Positions 1 to 5,175 of a stretch of DNA of 5,175 nucleotides are shown one piece after another. Below the pieces are notes generated by a model. It was not told the DNA's origin and made no database searches. It was given only the letters and a program-made list of their open reading frames with translations. Numbering within the stretch: position 1 is the stretch's first letter; each line of letters opens with the position of its first letter. This DNA is from Pseudomonas sp. PGPPP3. GTDB lineage: Bacteria > Pseudomonadota > Gammaproteobacteria > Pseudomonadales > Pseudomonadaceae. Location of the stretch: the NCBI GenBank assembly GCA_002256055.1, contig NKIE01000242.1, positions 1 through 5,175 of the forward strand, given 5' to 3'. The position numbers and the translations under genes were made by a program.

Positions 1-802
1 GGCCGATGCCGGGCAGGTTGAACACGCTTTCGGTGACGACGACGCCGGAGATCAGCAGTGCGAAGCCGGAGCCGATCACGGTGATCACCGGCACCGCGGC
101 GTTGCGCAGTGCGTGGCGCAGCAGCACGCCGGTCTCGCCGATGCCCTTGGCGCGCGCGGTGCGGACGTAATCTTCACCCAGCACATCGAGCATCGAGGCC
201 CGGGTCATGCGCGCGATCAGTGCCACATAGATGAAGGAGAGGGTGCAGGTCGGCAGGATGATGCGCTCGAAGAACGGACCGAAGCCGGCCGAGATGCTCT
301 TGAAGCCCTGCACCGGCACCCAGCGCAGATCGATCGCGAACACCTGGATCAGCACATAGCCGATCACGAACACCGGCACCGAGAAGCCGAGCACCGACAG
401 CCCCATCACGCAGCGGTCGATCCAGGTGCCGTGCTTCCACGCCGCGATGACGCCGAGCGGCACCGCGACCAGGATCGAGAGGACGATGGTGGCGAGCGCG
501 ACCGAGATCGACGGCTCGAGGCGCGGGCCGATCATCTCGAGGATCGGCTTGTTCGAGATCAGGGAGACGCCGAGGTCGCCGTGCAGGAGCTTCGCGACCC
601 AGGTGTAGAACTGGATGTAGATCGGCTCGTTCAGACCAAGCGAGGTACGGATGCGCTCGAGCTGTTCCGGCGTCGCATTGTCGCCGGCGAGGATTGCGGC
701 GGGGTCGCCCGGCGTCAGCCGCAGCAACAGGAACACGAACAGGGCCACCACGCCCATCACGGGAATGGCAGCGAGGATGCGGCGAAGCAGATATCCGATC
801 AT
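1..802 (-). CDS. DppB-type peptide/nickel ABC transporter permease (3' end cut by window edge)
   Basis: Inner-membrane permease of the DppB/OppB/GsiC family (binding-protein-dependent transport), which would form half of the channel for di- or oligopeptides, glutathione or nickel with a DppC partner. The frame reads MIGYLLRRILAAIPVM, then a first membrane helix (about residues 9-29), the family signature RLTPGDPA (28-35), a periplasmic segment with a GDLG motif (75-78), further helices at about 99-121, 132-155 and 180-198, and the cytoplasmic EAA loop (about 208-227, with EDYVRTARAKG) that docks on the ATPase. It ends in the window at FNLPGIG, a conserved DppB stretch. 267 residues are visible; the family is usually about 305-335, so only the last 40-70 are missing. 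The ATG at 800-802 is preceded by AGGAGA (811-816) at 8-nt spacing, which settles the start. The substrate cannot be read from the permease alone. Codon use matches the deacylase upstream, so both probably belong to one genome. Confidence 0.93.
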   Translation of the reverse strand, partial: MIGYLLRRILAAIPVMGVVALFVFLLLRLTPGDPAAILAGDNATPEQLERIRTSLGLNEPIYIQFYTWVAKLLHGDLGVSLISNKPILEMIGPRLEPSISVALATIVLSILVAVPLGVIAAWKHGTWIDRCVMGLSVLGFSVPVFVIGYVLIQVFAIDLRWVPVQGFKSISAGFGPFFERIILPTCTLSFIYVALIARMTRASMLDVLGEDYVRTARAKGIGETGVLLRHALRNAAVPVITVIGSGFALLISGVVVTESVFNLPGIG

Positions 803-810
803 CGCTGCTA

Positions 811-816
811 TCTCCT
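811..816 (-). promoter_or_regulatory. Shine-Dalgarno of the permease gene
   Basis: On the minus strand AGGAGA lies 8 nt before the ATG at 802. It is a near-perfect anti-16S match and fixes the permease start. Confidence 0.8.
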
Positions 817-900
817 GCCGTCAGATGGTGTGAAGCGAAGGCTGGGCCGCATCATACTCATGGTGTCCCCGTGATGTGTCTCATGCGCTTCTGCGTCTTG

Positions 901-906
901 TGTCAA
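901..906 (-). promoter_or_regulatory. Perfect -35-like TTGACA without a good -10
   Basis: TTGACA occurs on the minus strand about 100 nt before the permease ATG. Seventeen bases downstream the hexamer is TGAGAC, a poor -10. It could be a weak sigma-70 promoter or chance. Confidence 0.2.
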
Positions 907-933
907 AGCCAGCGCGAACGTGATGAATTTGCA

Positions 934-950
934 GGCAAATACTGTGCCAA
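934..950 (-). promoter_or_regulatory. Candidate sigma-54 (RpoN) promoter upstream of the permease
   Basis: The minus strand reads TTGGCACAGTATTTGCC. Against the known RpoN consensus YTGGCACG-N4-TTGCW it matches 11 of 13 defined bases, with the required GG-N10-GC spacing (GG at 948-947, GC at 936-935). The differences are A for G after the -24 element and C for W after the -12 element. The predicted transcript would start near 923 and give an untranslated leader of about 120 nt before the permease ATG at 802. It lies in the intergenic gap after the deacylase stop codon and points at the transporter, so the transporter may be transcribed separately under an enhancer-binding activator. The match is seen in the sequence; activity is inferred. 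Confidence 0.6.
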
Positions 951-1065
951 TGGCGACGTTATATCAAGGCGAGGGTCGTGCCGTTGGCGGCCTTCCCTGG
1001 TCTGATGCTGCTATTTCGAATTGCACTTGTCGTCGTGTGCCACCGAGCTGAAGCGACACGTTCAT

Positions 1066-2175
1066 TCACGCTCTCATCACGCCGCACCAGTTGGCGGCGA
1101 ACAGTGCGATGCTCTGCGTTGTCTTGCGAAGGCTGTCGAGCTCGACACGTTCGTTGAACGCATGTGGGCCGACACCGTAAGGACCATAGCAAAGTGCAGG
1201 GATGCCGTAATCGACACAATAGTAGCGGGTGTCGTTGACGGCCGTCGACAGGCGCTCCTGCATCGGAGCCTGGAAGACGCAATGATGGGCAGCCGACAGG
1301 GCTGCTTCCGCTTCGCTGCCGGGCTCGCAGACCGCTGCGTCGGCCTGAAAGCCGCTCCACACCAGTTCAGCCGGATTGCCGGACAGGAACTCGTCGGCCT
1401 TGTGCGCGTCGGCCAGGCACTCCTCGATGCCCTGCATCGCCTGCTGCGGCGTTTCGCCCGGCAGCAGGCCGAGACGGCAATCCAGTTCGCACCAGGCCGC
1501 GGTCGAACTGGCCCAATCGCCGCCCTTGATGATCCCGACGTTGAACTTGATCGGGTTCTTGACGCTGCGGAACCAGCTGTTGTCGAGCGCCCGGGCATTG
1601 AGCGCCTTGGTGTAATCCTGAAACGCGCGCACCAGATGCATCGCCGACAGGATGGCGCTTGTCCCGGTTTCCGAATAGGCGACATGCACCGGCGTGCCGC
1701 GGACGCGCAGGCGGAACCAGACGGCGCCGACCTGGGCACGCGTCAGCGTGTGTCCGGTTGGTTCGGGAATGAGGCAGGCGTCGGCGCGATAGCCGCGGAT
1801 CAACGTCGACAATGCGCCGTTGCCGGTGCTCTCTTCCTCGGTCACGGTCTGCAGATGGATGCGTCCGCCCGGAACATAGCCGGCGTCGCGGATCGCATCG
1901 AGCGCGAAGATCATTGCCGAGACGCCGGCCTTCATGTCTTGCGCGCCACGCCCGAACATCCAGCCGTCCTGCACGGCGCCCGAGAACGGCGGCTGGTCCC
2001 AAAGGTCAGCAGGCCCTTCAGGCACCACGTCGATATGACCTTGCAGGATCAGGCTGCGCCCGCTGCCCTTGCTGTTGAGCGTCGCAACGACCTGCTGCGA
2101 TCCGGCAAGATCGATGCCGTCCATCGGTGCTGCTTTCGGATGGCTCATCAGGTTGACGTCCGCAAGGCTGAATGC
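1066..2175 (-). pseudogene. M20-family (ArgE/DapE-like) zinc deacylase, N-terminus missing
   Basis: Metal-dependent amidohydrolase of the ArgE/DapE/aminoacylase group, which removes acyl groups from amino acids or cleaves small peptides in the cytoplasm. Numbered in the hybrid frame from GTG 2526, the signature residues are all present: GHIDVVP with H164 (zinc) and D166; [10 protein letters not shown] with bridging D197; TEEES with E231 (general base) and E232 (zinc); PEPTG with E255; and GPHAFNE with H455 (zinc). The dimerisation (lid) domain lies at about 262-380. The visible part is 369 residues; relatives have about 420, and the usual N-terminal 50-70 residues before the HxD strand are absent, replaced by AlaC sequence. 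The real substrate is unknown. Its placement ahead of a peptide transporter permease on the same strand fits hydrolysis of imported peptides or N-acylated amino acids. Third-codon positions are mixed, unlike the AlaC half. In its own genome the gene may well be intact, so 'broken' applies to this window only. Confidence 0.8.
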
Positions 2176-2472
2176 ATCGACGTCGTAGCGGCGCTTGTAC
2201 CAGTGGCTGATCGCCCGGCGCAGCCGCGGGATGCCCTTGCTGGCGCTGTAGCCGTGGGTGTCGGGGCGCTGGGCCACCTCGGTGAGCTTGGCCACGATGT
2301 GCGCCGGTGTGGCGCCATCGGGGTTGCCCATGCTCAGGTCGATGATGTCCTCGCCGCGTCGGCGGGCCGCCAGCTTGAGCTCGGCGGTGATGTTGAAGAC
2401 GTAAGTGGGGAGGCGGTCGATGCGCGGGAAATTGCGGGACATGCCGCGACGCTGACCTTGAGACGTACTCAT
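1066..2472 (-). CDS. Hybrid ORF: AlaC N-terminus fused in frame to an N-terminally truncated M20 deacylase
   Basis: One uninterrupted minus-strand frame encodes two unrelated enzyme fragments. Residue numbers here count from the most upstream possible start, the GTG at 2526. Residues about 29-117 are the beginning of the PLP enzyme AlaC. Residues about 118-486 are an M20 zinc hydrolase. The frame ends with TGA at 1066-1068. The translation start is uncertain: ATG at 2472 (residue 19) is my choice because its leader length is nearest that of E. coli AlaC; ATG at 2442 (residue 29) and GTG at 2526 are alternatives, and none has a strong Shine-Dalgarno. Neither half is complete: AlaC lacks about three quarters of its length, including the PLP lysine, and the M20 part lacks its N-terminal segment. 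A working bifunctional enzyme is therefore unlikely, and the frame is better read as a junction of two genes. The two halves are described in separate entries. Confidence 0.7.
   Translation of the reverse strand: MSTSQGQRRGMSRNFPRIDRLPTYVFNITAELKLAARRRGEDIIDLSMGNPDGATPAHIVAKLTEVAQRPDTHGYSASKGIPRLRRAISHWYKRRYDVDAFSLADVNLMSHPKAAPMDGIDLAGSQQVVATLNSKGSGRSLILQGHIDVVPEGPADLWDQPPFSGAVQDGWMFGRGAQDMKAGVSAMIFALDAIRDAGYVPGGRIHLQTVTEEESTGNGALSTLIRGYRADACLIPEPTGHTLTRAQVGAVWFRLRVRGTPVHVAYSETGTSAILSAMHLVRAFQDYTKALNARALDNSWFRSVKNPIKFNVGIIKGGDWASSTAAWCELDCRLGLLPGETPQQAMQGIEECLADAHKADEFLSGNPAELVWSGFQADAAVCEPGSEAEAALSAAHHCVFQAPMQERLSTAVNDTRYYCVDYGIPALCYGPYGVGPHAFNERVELDSLRKTTQSIALFAANWCGVMRA
2170..2190. other. 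Junction between AlaC and M20 sequence (probable chimeric breakpoint)
   Basis: Protein homology changes from AlaC to M20 at the residues Y114-D115-V116-D117-A118 of the hybrid frame (codons at 2187 down to 2173). Both families can carry a similar Y-x-V-D stretch here, so a few bases of shared sequence may have bridged two templates. The core CGACGTCG (2178-2185) is an 8-bp palindrome within an imperfect longer one. The 31 codons before the break have 1 A/T-ending codon and the 31 after it have 10. I see no insertion sequence, integrase or target duplication at the point. Confidence 0.7.
2176..2472 (-). pseudogene. alaC: alaC 5' fragment (glutamate-pyruvate aminotransferase), cut after about 99 codons
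   Basis: AlaC is a fold-type I PLP aminotransferase that makes alanine from pyruvate and glutamate. The segment [19 protein letters not shown], followed by [39 protein letters not shown] and [10 protein letters not shown], follows the start of E. coli AlaC almost residue for residue as I recall it. AlaC should continue into a DPE/TIGSKEG-type stretch, but here it switches to M20 sequence. About 300 residues, including the cofactor lysine and the small domain, are missing. The codons are almost all G/C-ending: in the last 31 AlaC codons only one ends in A or T. It is divergent from the diguanylate cyclase gene. The start was chosen at ATG 2472 from N-terminal length; ATG 2442 is also plausible. 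Confidence 0.85.
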
Positions 2473-2580
2473 GGCAGAAGAGCTTTCAACGTGAGCGCCC
2501 GGAACCGTCCGAGCGACGTCGGCCACGCCTTGCGCGTGAACCGGGCGCGATGCTAACCCAGCGGGCCCGCGCAGCCCGTC

Positions 2581-2586
2581 GATAAT
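2581..2586 (+). promoter_or_regulatory. -10-like GATAAT ahead of the diguanylate cyclase gene
   Basis: GATAAT matches TATAAT at 5 of 6 positions and is the most AT-rich patch in this very GC-rich divergent region. The expected start would be near 2593, leaving a leader of roughly 78 nt. No recognisable -35 is seen about 17 bases upstream. Confidence 0.3.
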
Positions 2587-2587
2587 C

Positions 2588-2626
2588 CGGCCCGCTCGCC
2601 GGCGGCGGGGCCGTGCGGGCGGGCCG
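2588..2626 (+). repeat. GC-rich inverted repeat in the cyclase leader
   Basis: CGGCCCGC (2588-2595) is the reverse complement of GCGGGCCG (2619-2626): 8 bp with a 23-nt loop that is itself GC-rich. It begins two bases after the GATAAT hexamer, so the predicted transcription start falls inside the left arm, which could make it an operator rather than an RNA hairpin. It could equally be a product of composition. Confidence 0.3.
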
Positions 2627-2670
2627 CGCGGTCCTGGACATCAACTGCCACCGGCCTCAGGTGCAATGCG

Positions 2671-4401
2671 ATGAAGCTGATGGTCCGGTTGTCCCTGCGG
2701 CAGATGCTGACGCTGCCTTACATCGCGCTGGTGCTGCTGCTCACGGCGGCGATCGGCGCGCTGTCGTACAACGCCGGACGCCAGGCCGTGGACACGCTGT
2801 CGGACAAGCTGCTGACCGAGACCGTCAACCGCATTGCCCAGGCCGTGGACCGCCATGTGGCCGGCTCCGAGGCCGTGCTGGAGACTGCCTTTCCCAAGGG
2901 CATGACGGCACCGGCCCTGCTGGCCGCCGATCTGCCGATGCTGCGCACCCGGTTCTGGCTGGCCACGTCGGTGCACCGCGACCCCAACAACTACGCCTAC
3001 TACGGCGACCGCAACGGCCACTTCTTCGGTCTGTGGCGCCACTCGGAAGACGAGGCCGAGCTGCGGCTGCGGCTGGACGGCAGCGGGCCGCGCAGCATTG
3101 CACGCTTCCAGGGCATCGGCGGTGCGCTGCAGCCGGCCCAGGTGGAGCAACGCGTGTTCGAGCCGCGCGAGCGGCCCTGGTTCAAGGCCGGGCAGAGTGC
3201 GCCGACGCAGACCTGGACGTCGATCTACATCGACTTCAAGACCGCCGAGCTGGTGGCCACGCGGGCACGCCGGATCAACGACGCCGCCGGTCAGTTTGCC
3301 GGCGTGGTGGCCACGGATTTGTCGCTGGACCGGGTCAACCGCTTCCTGCACCAGCTCCCGCTCAGCACCAACGGCCTGGCCTTTGTCATCGAGGGCGACG
3401 GCCAGCTGATCGGCGTGTCGCGCGGCGCGCACCTGCAAGCCGGCGCCGATGGCCGCAACCAGCGGCTCAATGCCCAGGACAGCCCCGACCCGCTGCTGCA
3501 GGCGGCCTACAAGGCCTACCGCGGCTTGCCGGGCCAGCGCAGCGGCGAGGTGCCGCACACCGATGTGTTCGAGGCCGCCGACGGCATGCCGGTGCAGCTG
3601 GCCCACGCCCGCATGCGCGACAACGCCGGCCTGGACTGGGTGATCCTGGTGGCCGTGCCACGCAGCGATTTCCTGCACCGCGTGACCAGCAGCTACCGCA
3701 CCAGCGCGCTGCTGGGGGTGGCGGCGGCGCTGGTGGTGCTGCTGATCGGCCTGGGTGTGCTGACGGTGGTGGCCCGTGACCTGCGCCGCCTGGCGCTGGC
3801 CGCGCAGCGGGTGGGCGATGGCCAGCTGGATGCGCCGCCGCCGGGCCTGCAGCGGCGCGACGAGCTGGGCGATCTCTCGCGCAGCTTTGCCACCATGCAG
3901 CAGCGCCTGCTGACCGACCGCCTCACCGGCCTGGCCAACCGCGAGGCCGTGCTGCGGCAGATCGAGGAGCGCCTGCTGCGCCAGCGCCGCAGCGGCGACA
4001 ACGGCCAGGTCGGCGTGCTGTTTGTCGACCTCAACCACTTCAAGCACATCAACGACCGCTACGGCCATGACGTGGGCGACCGCGTGCTGCAGGAGCTGGC
4101 AGGGCGGCTGCGGCAGCGGCTGCGCGCGGCCGACACGGTGGCGCGCTATGCCGGCGACGAATTTGTGGTGCTGCTCGACCAGGTGGGCAGCCCGGCCGAG
4201 GCCCGCGCCGTGCGCGATCAGCTGGAGCTGGCCATGGCCGAGCCGCTGCAGGCGCTGCAGGGCCTGGCGCCCGCTGGCCAGGCGCTGTCGGGCGCGGCCA
4301 TCGGGCTGGCGGTGTACCCGGACGACGCCCAGGATGTGCACGCCCTGCTGCGCTGCGCCGACCTGGACATGTACAGCCGCAAGGCGCCGCCGGCCGACTG
4401 A
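2671..4401 (+). CDS. Membrane sensor diguanylate cyclase (double Cache-HAMP-GGDEF)
   Basis: A 576-residue inner-membrane sensor expected to make the second messenger c-di-GMP from two GTP in response to a periplasmic ligand. Domain order: short cytoplasmic tail; TM1 (about 14-33); periplasmic dCache/PDC sensor (about 36-340, with the typical ERPWFKAG at 167-174 and GVVATDLSLD at 211-220); TM2 (about 344-367); HAMP (about 364-418, with RRDELGDLSRSFATM); GGDEF domain (from DRLTGLANR at 416-424). Catalytic features: FVDLNHFKHIND (451-462, metal-binding D453), YGHDVGD (464-470) and AGDEF (494-498) in place of GGDEF. The inhibitory I-site RAAD (485-488) stands exactly five residues before AGDEF, so product feedback is expected. 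AIGLAVYPDD and a DMYSRK end complete the fold. AGDEF variants are known to be active in some cyclases, so activity is likely. There is no EAL or HD-GYP domain. The ATG at 2671 has only a weak AGG (2659-2661) upstream; ATG 2680 is an alternative. Codon use is strongly GC-ending, like alaC and mrcA. The ligand cannot be read from the sequence. Confidence 0.93.
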   Translation: MKLMVRLSLRQMLTLPYIALVLLLTAAIGALSYNAGRQAVDTLSDKLLTETVNRIAQAVDRHVAGSEAVLETAFPKGMTAPALLAADLPMLRTRFWLATSVHRDPNNYAYYGDRNGHFFGLWRHSEDEAELRLRLDGSGPRSIARFQGIGGALQPAQVEQRVFEPRERPWFKAGQSAPTQTWTSIYIDFKTAELVATRARRINDAAGQFAGVVATDLSLDRVNRFLHQLPLSTNGLAFVIEGDGQLIGVSRGAHLQAGADGRNQRLNAQDSPDPLLQAAYKAYRGLPGQRSGEVPHTDVFEAADGMPVQLAHARMRDNAGLDWVILVAVPRSDFLHRVTSSYRTSALLGVAAALVVLLIGLGVLTVVARDLRRLALAAQRVGDGQLDAPPPGLQRRDELGDLSRSFATMQQRLLTDRLTGLANREAVLRQIEERLLRQRRSGDNGQVGVLFVDLNHFKHINDRYGHDVGDRVLQELAGRLRQRLRAADTVARYAGDEFVVLLDQVGSPAEARAVRDQLELAMAEPLQALQGLAPAGQALSGAAIGLAVYPDDAQDVHALLRCADLDMYSRKAPPAD

Positions 4402-4460
4402 CGCGCGGGCCCGGCCACGGGCGGCGCCGGGATGCCCCGTGCGCTCCCGATAATCCAGCC
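4402..4460 (+). other. Short gap between the cyclase and mrcA with a hairpin and a -10-like box
   Basis: The gap is 59 bases. GCCCG (4409-4413) and CGGGC (4418-4422) form a 5-bp stem with a 4-base loop just after the cyclase stop, but there is no T-run, so it is not a convincing intrinsic terminator. Further on lies GATAAT (4449-4454). Confidence 0.35.
4449..4454 (+). promoter_or_regulatory. -10-like GATAAT six bases before the mrcA ATG
   Basis: GATAAT matches the -10 consensus at 5 of 6 positions and ends six bases before the ATG at 4461. If used, transcription would start at or within a base or two of the start codon, giving a leaderless mRNA; this agrees with the absence of a Shine-Dalgarno before mrcA. 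No good -35 is visible. It is the same hexamer, followed by CC, as the one ahead of the cyclase. Confidence 0.4.
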
Positions 4461-5175
4461 ATGGATGCCCCTGCTTCGCCCGCCGCCGACCCTTCCCTGA
4501 GCGCCAGGCGCTGGCTGCGGCGGGCCGCCTGGGCCGCCGCTGGCCTGGTGCTGGCCGGTGCTGCGGTGCTGGGCGTGGCCATCGCCTGGTACGCGCCGCA
4601 ACTGCCGCCGCTGGACCGCGTCACCAGCTACCAGCCGCGCCAGCCACTGCAGGTGTTCACCGCCGATGGCGTGGAGATCGCGCAGTTCGGCACCGAGCGG
4701 CGGCAGTTCGTGCCGGTGGCGCAGATCCCGGCGCTGGTGCGCGACGCCGTGGTGGCGGTGGAGGACAAGCGCTTCCGCGAGCACAGCGGCATCGACCTGC
4801 GCGGTGTGGCCCGCGCCGTGCTGGCCAACCTGGGCGGCCGGCGCGAGGGCGCCTCCACCATCACCCAGCAGGTGGCGCGCACCTTTTTCCTGGCGTCGCG
4901 GGTCACGCCCGAGCGCAAGCTCAAGGAGGCCATGCTGGCACTGCGCATCGAGCAGCAGCTGGGCAAGGACCAGATCCTGGAGCTGTACCTGAACCAGATC
5001 TACCTGGGCCAGCGCGCCTACGGCTACGCGGCGGCGGCCGACACCTACTTCGGCAAGCCGCTGGCGGCGCTGTCGGTGGCCGAGGTGGCCATGCTGGCCG
5101 GCCTGCCGCAGAACCCGGCCTACGCCAACCCGATCACCAACCTGGAGCGCGCCACGCGCCGCCAGCGCGAGGTGC
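4461..5175 (+). CDS. mrcA: Penicillin-binding protein 1A, N-terminal part (runs off the right edge)
   Basis: Bifunctional class A penicillin-binding protein: the N-terminal GT51 domain polymerises lipid II into glycan strands, and a C-terminal transpeptidase (outside the window) cross-links them. 238 residues are visible of about 750-850 usual. They comprise a short cytoplasmic tail with RRWLRRAAW, a single membrane anchor (about 23-44), a linker, then the transglycosylase with all its known motifs: AVEDKRFREHSGID (99-112, catalytic E101), EGASTITQQVARTFFL (129-144), RKLKEAMLALRIE (152-164), and ILELYLNQIYLGQRAYGYAA (172-191) followed by YFGK. The IYLGxRAYG wording is typical of PBP1A rather than PBP1B or PBP1C. 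ATG 4461 is the first in-frame ATG before the anchor and has no Shine-Dalgarno. It follows the cyclase by 59 nt on the same strand; the local -10-like box suggests its own promoter. No sign of frameshift or truncation inside the window. Confidence 0.93.
   Translation, partial: MDAPASPAADPSLSARRWLRRAAWAAAGLVLAGAAVLGVAIAWYAPQLPPLDRVTSYQPRQPLQVFTADGVEIAQFGTERRQFVPVAQIPALVRDAVVAVEDKRFREHSGIDLRGVARAVLANLGGRREGASTITQQVARTFFLASRVTPERKLKEAMLALRIEQQLGKDQILELYLNQIYLGQRAYGYAAAADTYFGKPLAALSVAEVAMLAGLPQNPAYANPITNLERATRRQREV

Larger units (their letters stand above)
803..1065. other. Intergenic region between deacylase and permease
   Basis: The 263 bases between the deacylase stop and the permease start are less GC-rich than the flanking genes, and I see no credible protein-coding frame longer than a short leader. 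The region contains the RpoN-type promoter, the TTGACA element, the permease ribosome-binding site and an inverted repeat (1023-1040). I see no hairpin followed by a T-run on the minus strand after the deacylase stop, so there is no evident intrinsic terminator, and some read-through into the permease is possible. Confidence 0.6.
2527..2670. other. Divergent intergenic region between alaC and the diguanylate cyclase
   Basis: This short, extremely GC-rich region should carry promoters for both directions. A GATAAT -10-like hexamer (2581-2586, plus) points toward the cyclase. GCGGGCCCGC (2561-2570) is a perfect 10-bp palindrome, and 2588-2595 can pair with 2619-2626. In this base composition such palindromes arise easily by chance, so their role is open. 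I see no RNA gene or further protein-coding frame. Confidence 0.4.

Noticed and set aside
113..874. Plus-strand open frame of 253 codons opposite the permease
   Set aside because: Composition is dominated by charged residues and His with no fold signature; the opposite strand encodes an unmistakable DppB permease with a good ribosome-binding site.
2178..2185. Site-specific recombination or transposon target at the CGACGTCG palindrome
   Set aside because: No terminal inverted repeats, target-site duplication, recombinase gene or attachment-site structure is seen on either side; an 8-bp palindrome alone is weak evidence.
2473..2526. GTG-initiated 18-residue N-terminal extension of the AlaC fragment
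   Set aside because: AlaC homologues begin only a few residues before the conserved PRIDRLP segment; the extension has no homology that I recognise and lies in likely promoter DNA.
1021..2556. Long plus-strand open frame (511 codons) antisense to the AlaC/M20 hybrid
   Set aside because: It mirrors the codon bias of the real minus-strand frame, has no recognisable domain, is rich in Arg/His/Ala and crosses the junction between two unrelated sequences, so it cannot be an inherited gene.
2641..4341. Long minus-strand open frame (566 codons) antisense to the diguanylate cyclase
   Set aside because: The translation is a His/Gln/Arg/Ala-rich shadow without domains, while the plus strand encodes a complete Cache-HAMP-GGDEF protein. 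Such antisense frames are expected in DNA with strong G/C third-base bias.
4405..4422. Intrinsic terminator after the cyclase
   Set aside because: The hairpin has only a 5-bp stem and no following T-run; GC-rich short stems like this are frequent here.
1..5175. CRISPR arrays, tRNA or rRNA genes, toxin-antitoxin pairs, phage or defence genes
   Set aside because: Looked for on both strands and not seen: no regularly spaced repeats, no cloverleaf with a TTCAA-type T-loop in the gaps, and all substantial coding sequence is accounted for by the permease, deacylase, AlaC, cyclase and PBP1A.

Overview
The window holds four protein-coding regions and looks like two different pieces of proteobacterial chromosome joined at about position 2170-2190. 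The left piece (1 to about 2175) has moderately high GC and mixed third-codon bases. The right piece (about 2176 to 5175) has very high GC and almost only G or C at third positions. The right piece fits a Burkholderiales-type betaproteobacterium (alaC, a Cache-HAMP-GGDEF protein, mrcA). The left piece fits a Bradyrhizobium-like alphaproteobacterium, or another beta/alphaproteobacterium of lower GC. These assignments come from recognised protein families and codon use, not from a database search.

Layout. 1-802 (minus): N-terminal 267 residues of a DppB-type peptide/nickel ABC transporter permease that runs off the left edge. 803-1065: non-coding, with a good Shine-Dalgarno for the permease and a strong sigma-54-type promoter match (934-950, minus). 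1066 to about 2175 (minus): M20-family zinc deacylase/peptidase with all its metal-site residues but without its normal N-terminus. About 2176-2472 (minus): N-terminal 99 residues of the alanine aminotransferase AlaC, in the same frame and fused directly onto the deacylase. About 2473-2670: divergent intergenic region. 2671-4401 (plus): membrane sensor diguanylate cyclase (TM, double Cache, TM, HAMP, GGDEF with an AGDEF active site). 4461-5175 (plus): N-terminal 238 residues of penicillin-binding protein 1A, running off the right edge, with a -10-like hexamer only six bases before its ATG.

How the genes relate. The permease and deacylase make sense together as peptide or acylated amino-acid uptake followed by hydrolysis. 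The sigma-54 site suggests the transporter part is switched on separately, for example by nitrogen or substrate status. On the right, alaC would be transcribed divergently from the cyclase and mrcA, which are co-directional. The AlaC-deacylase hybrid is the most striking object here. Because the codon-use change coincides with the domain boundary, and both partners are cut in mid-domain at a point where both families can carry a similar Y-x-V-D stretch, I read it as a chimeric junction (assembly or cloning artefact, or a recent illegitimate recombination) rather than as a new bifunctional enzyme. I did not find a convincing new biological system in this window.
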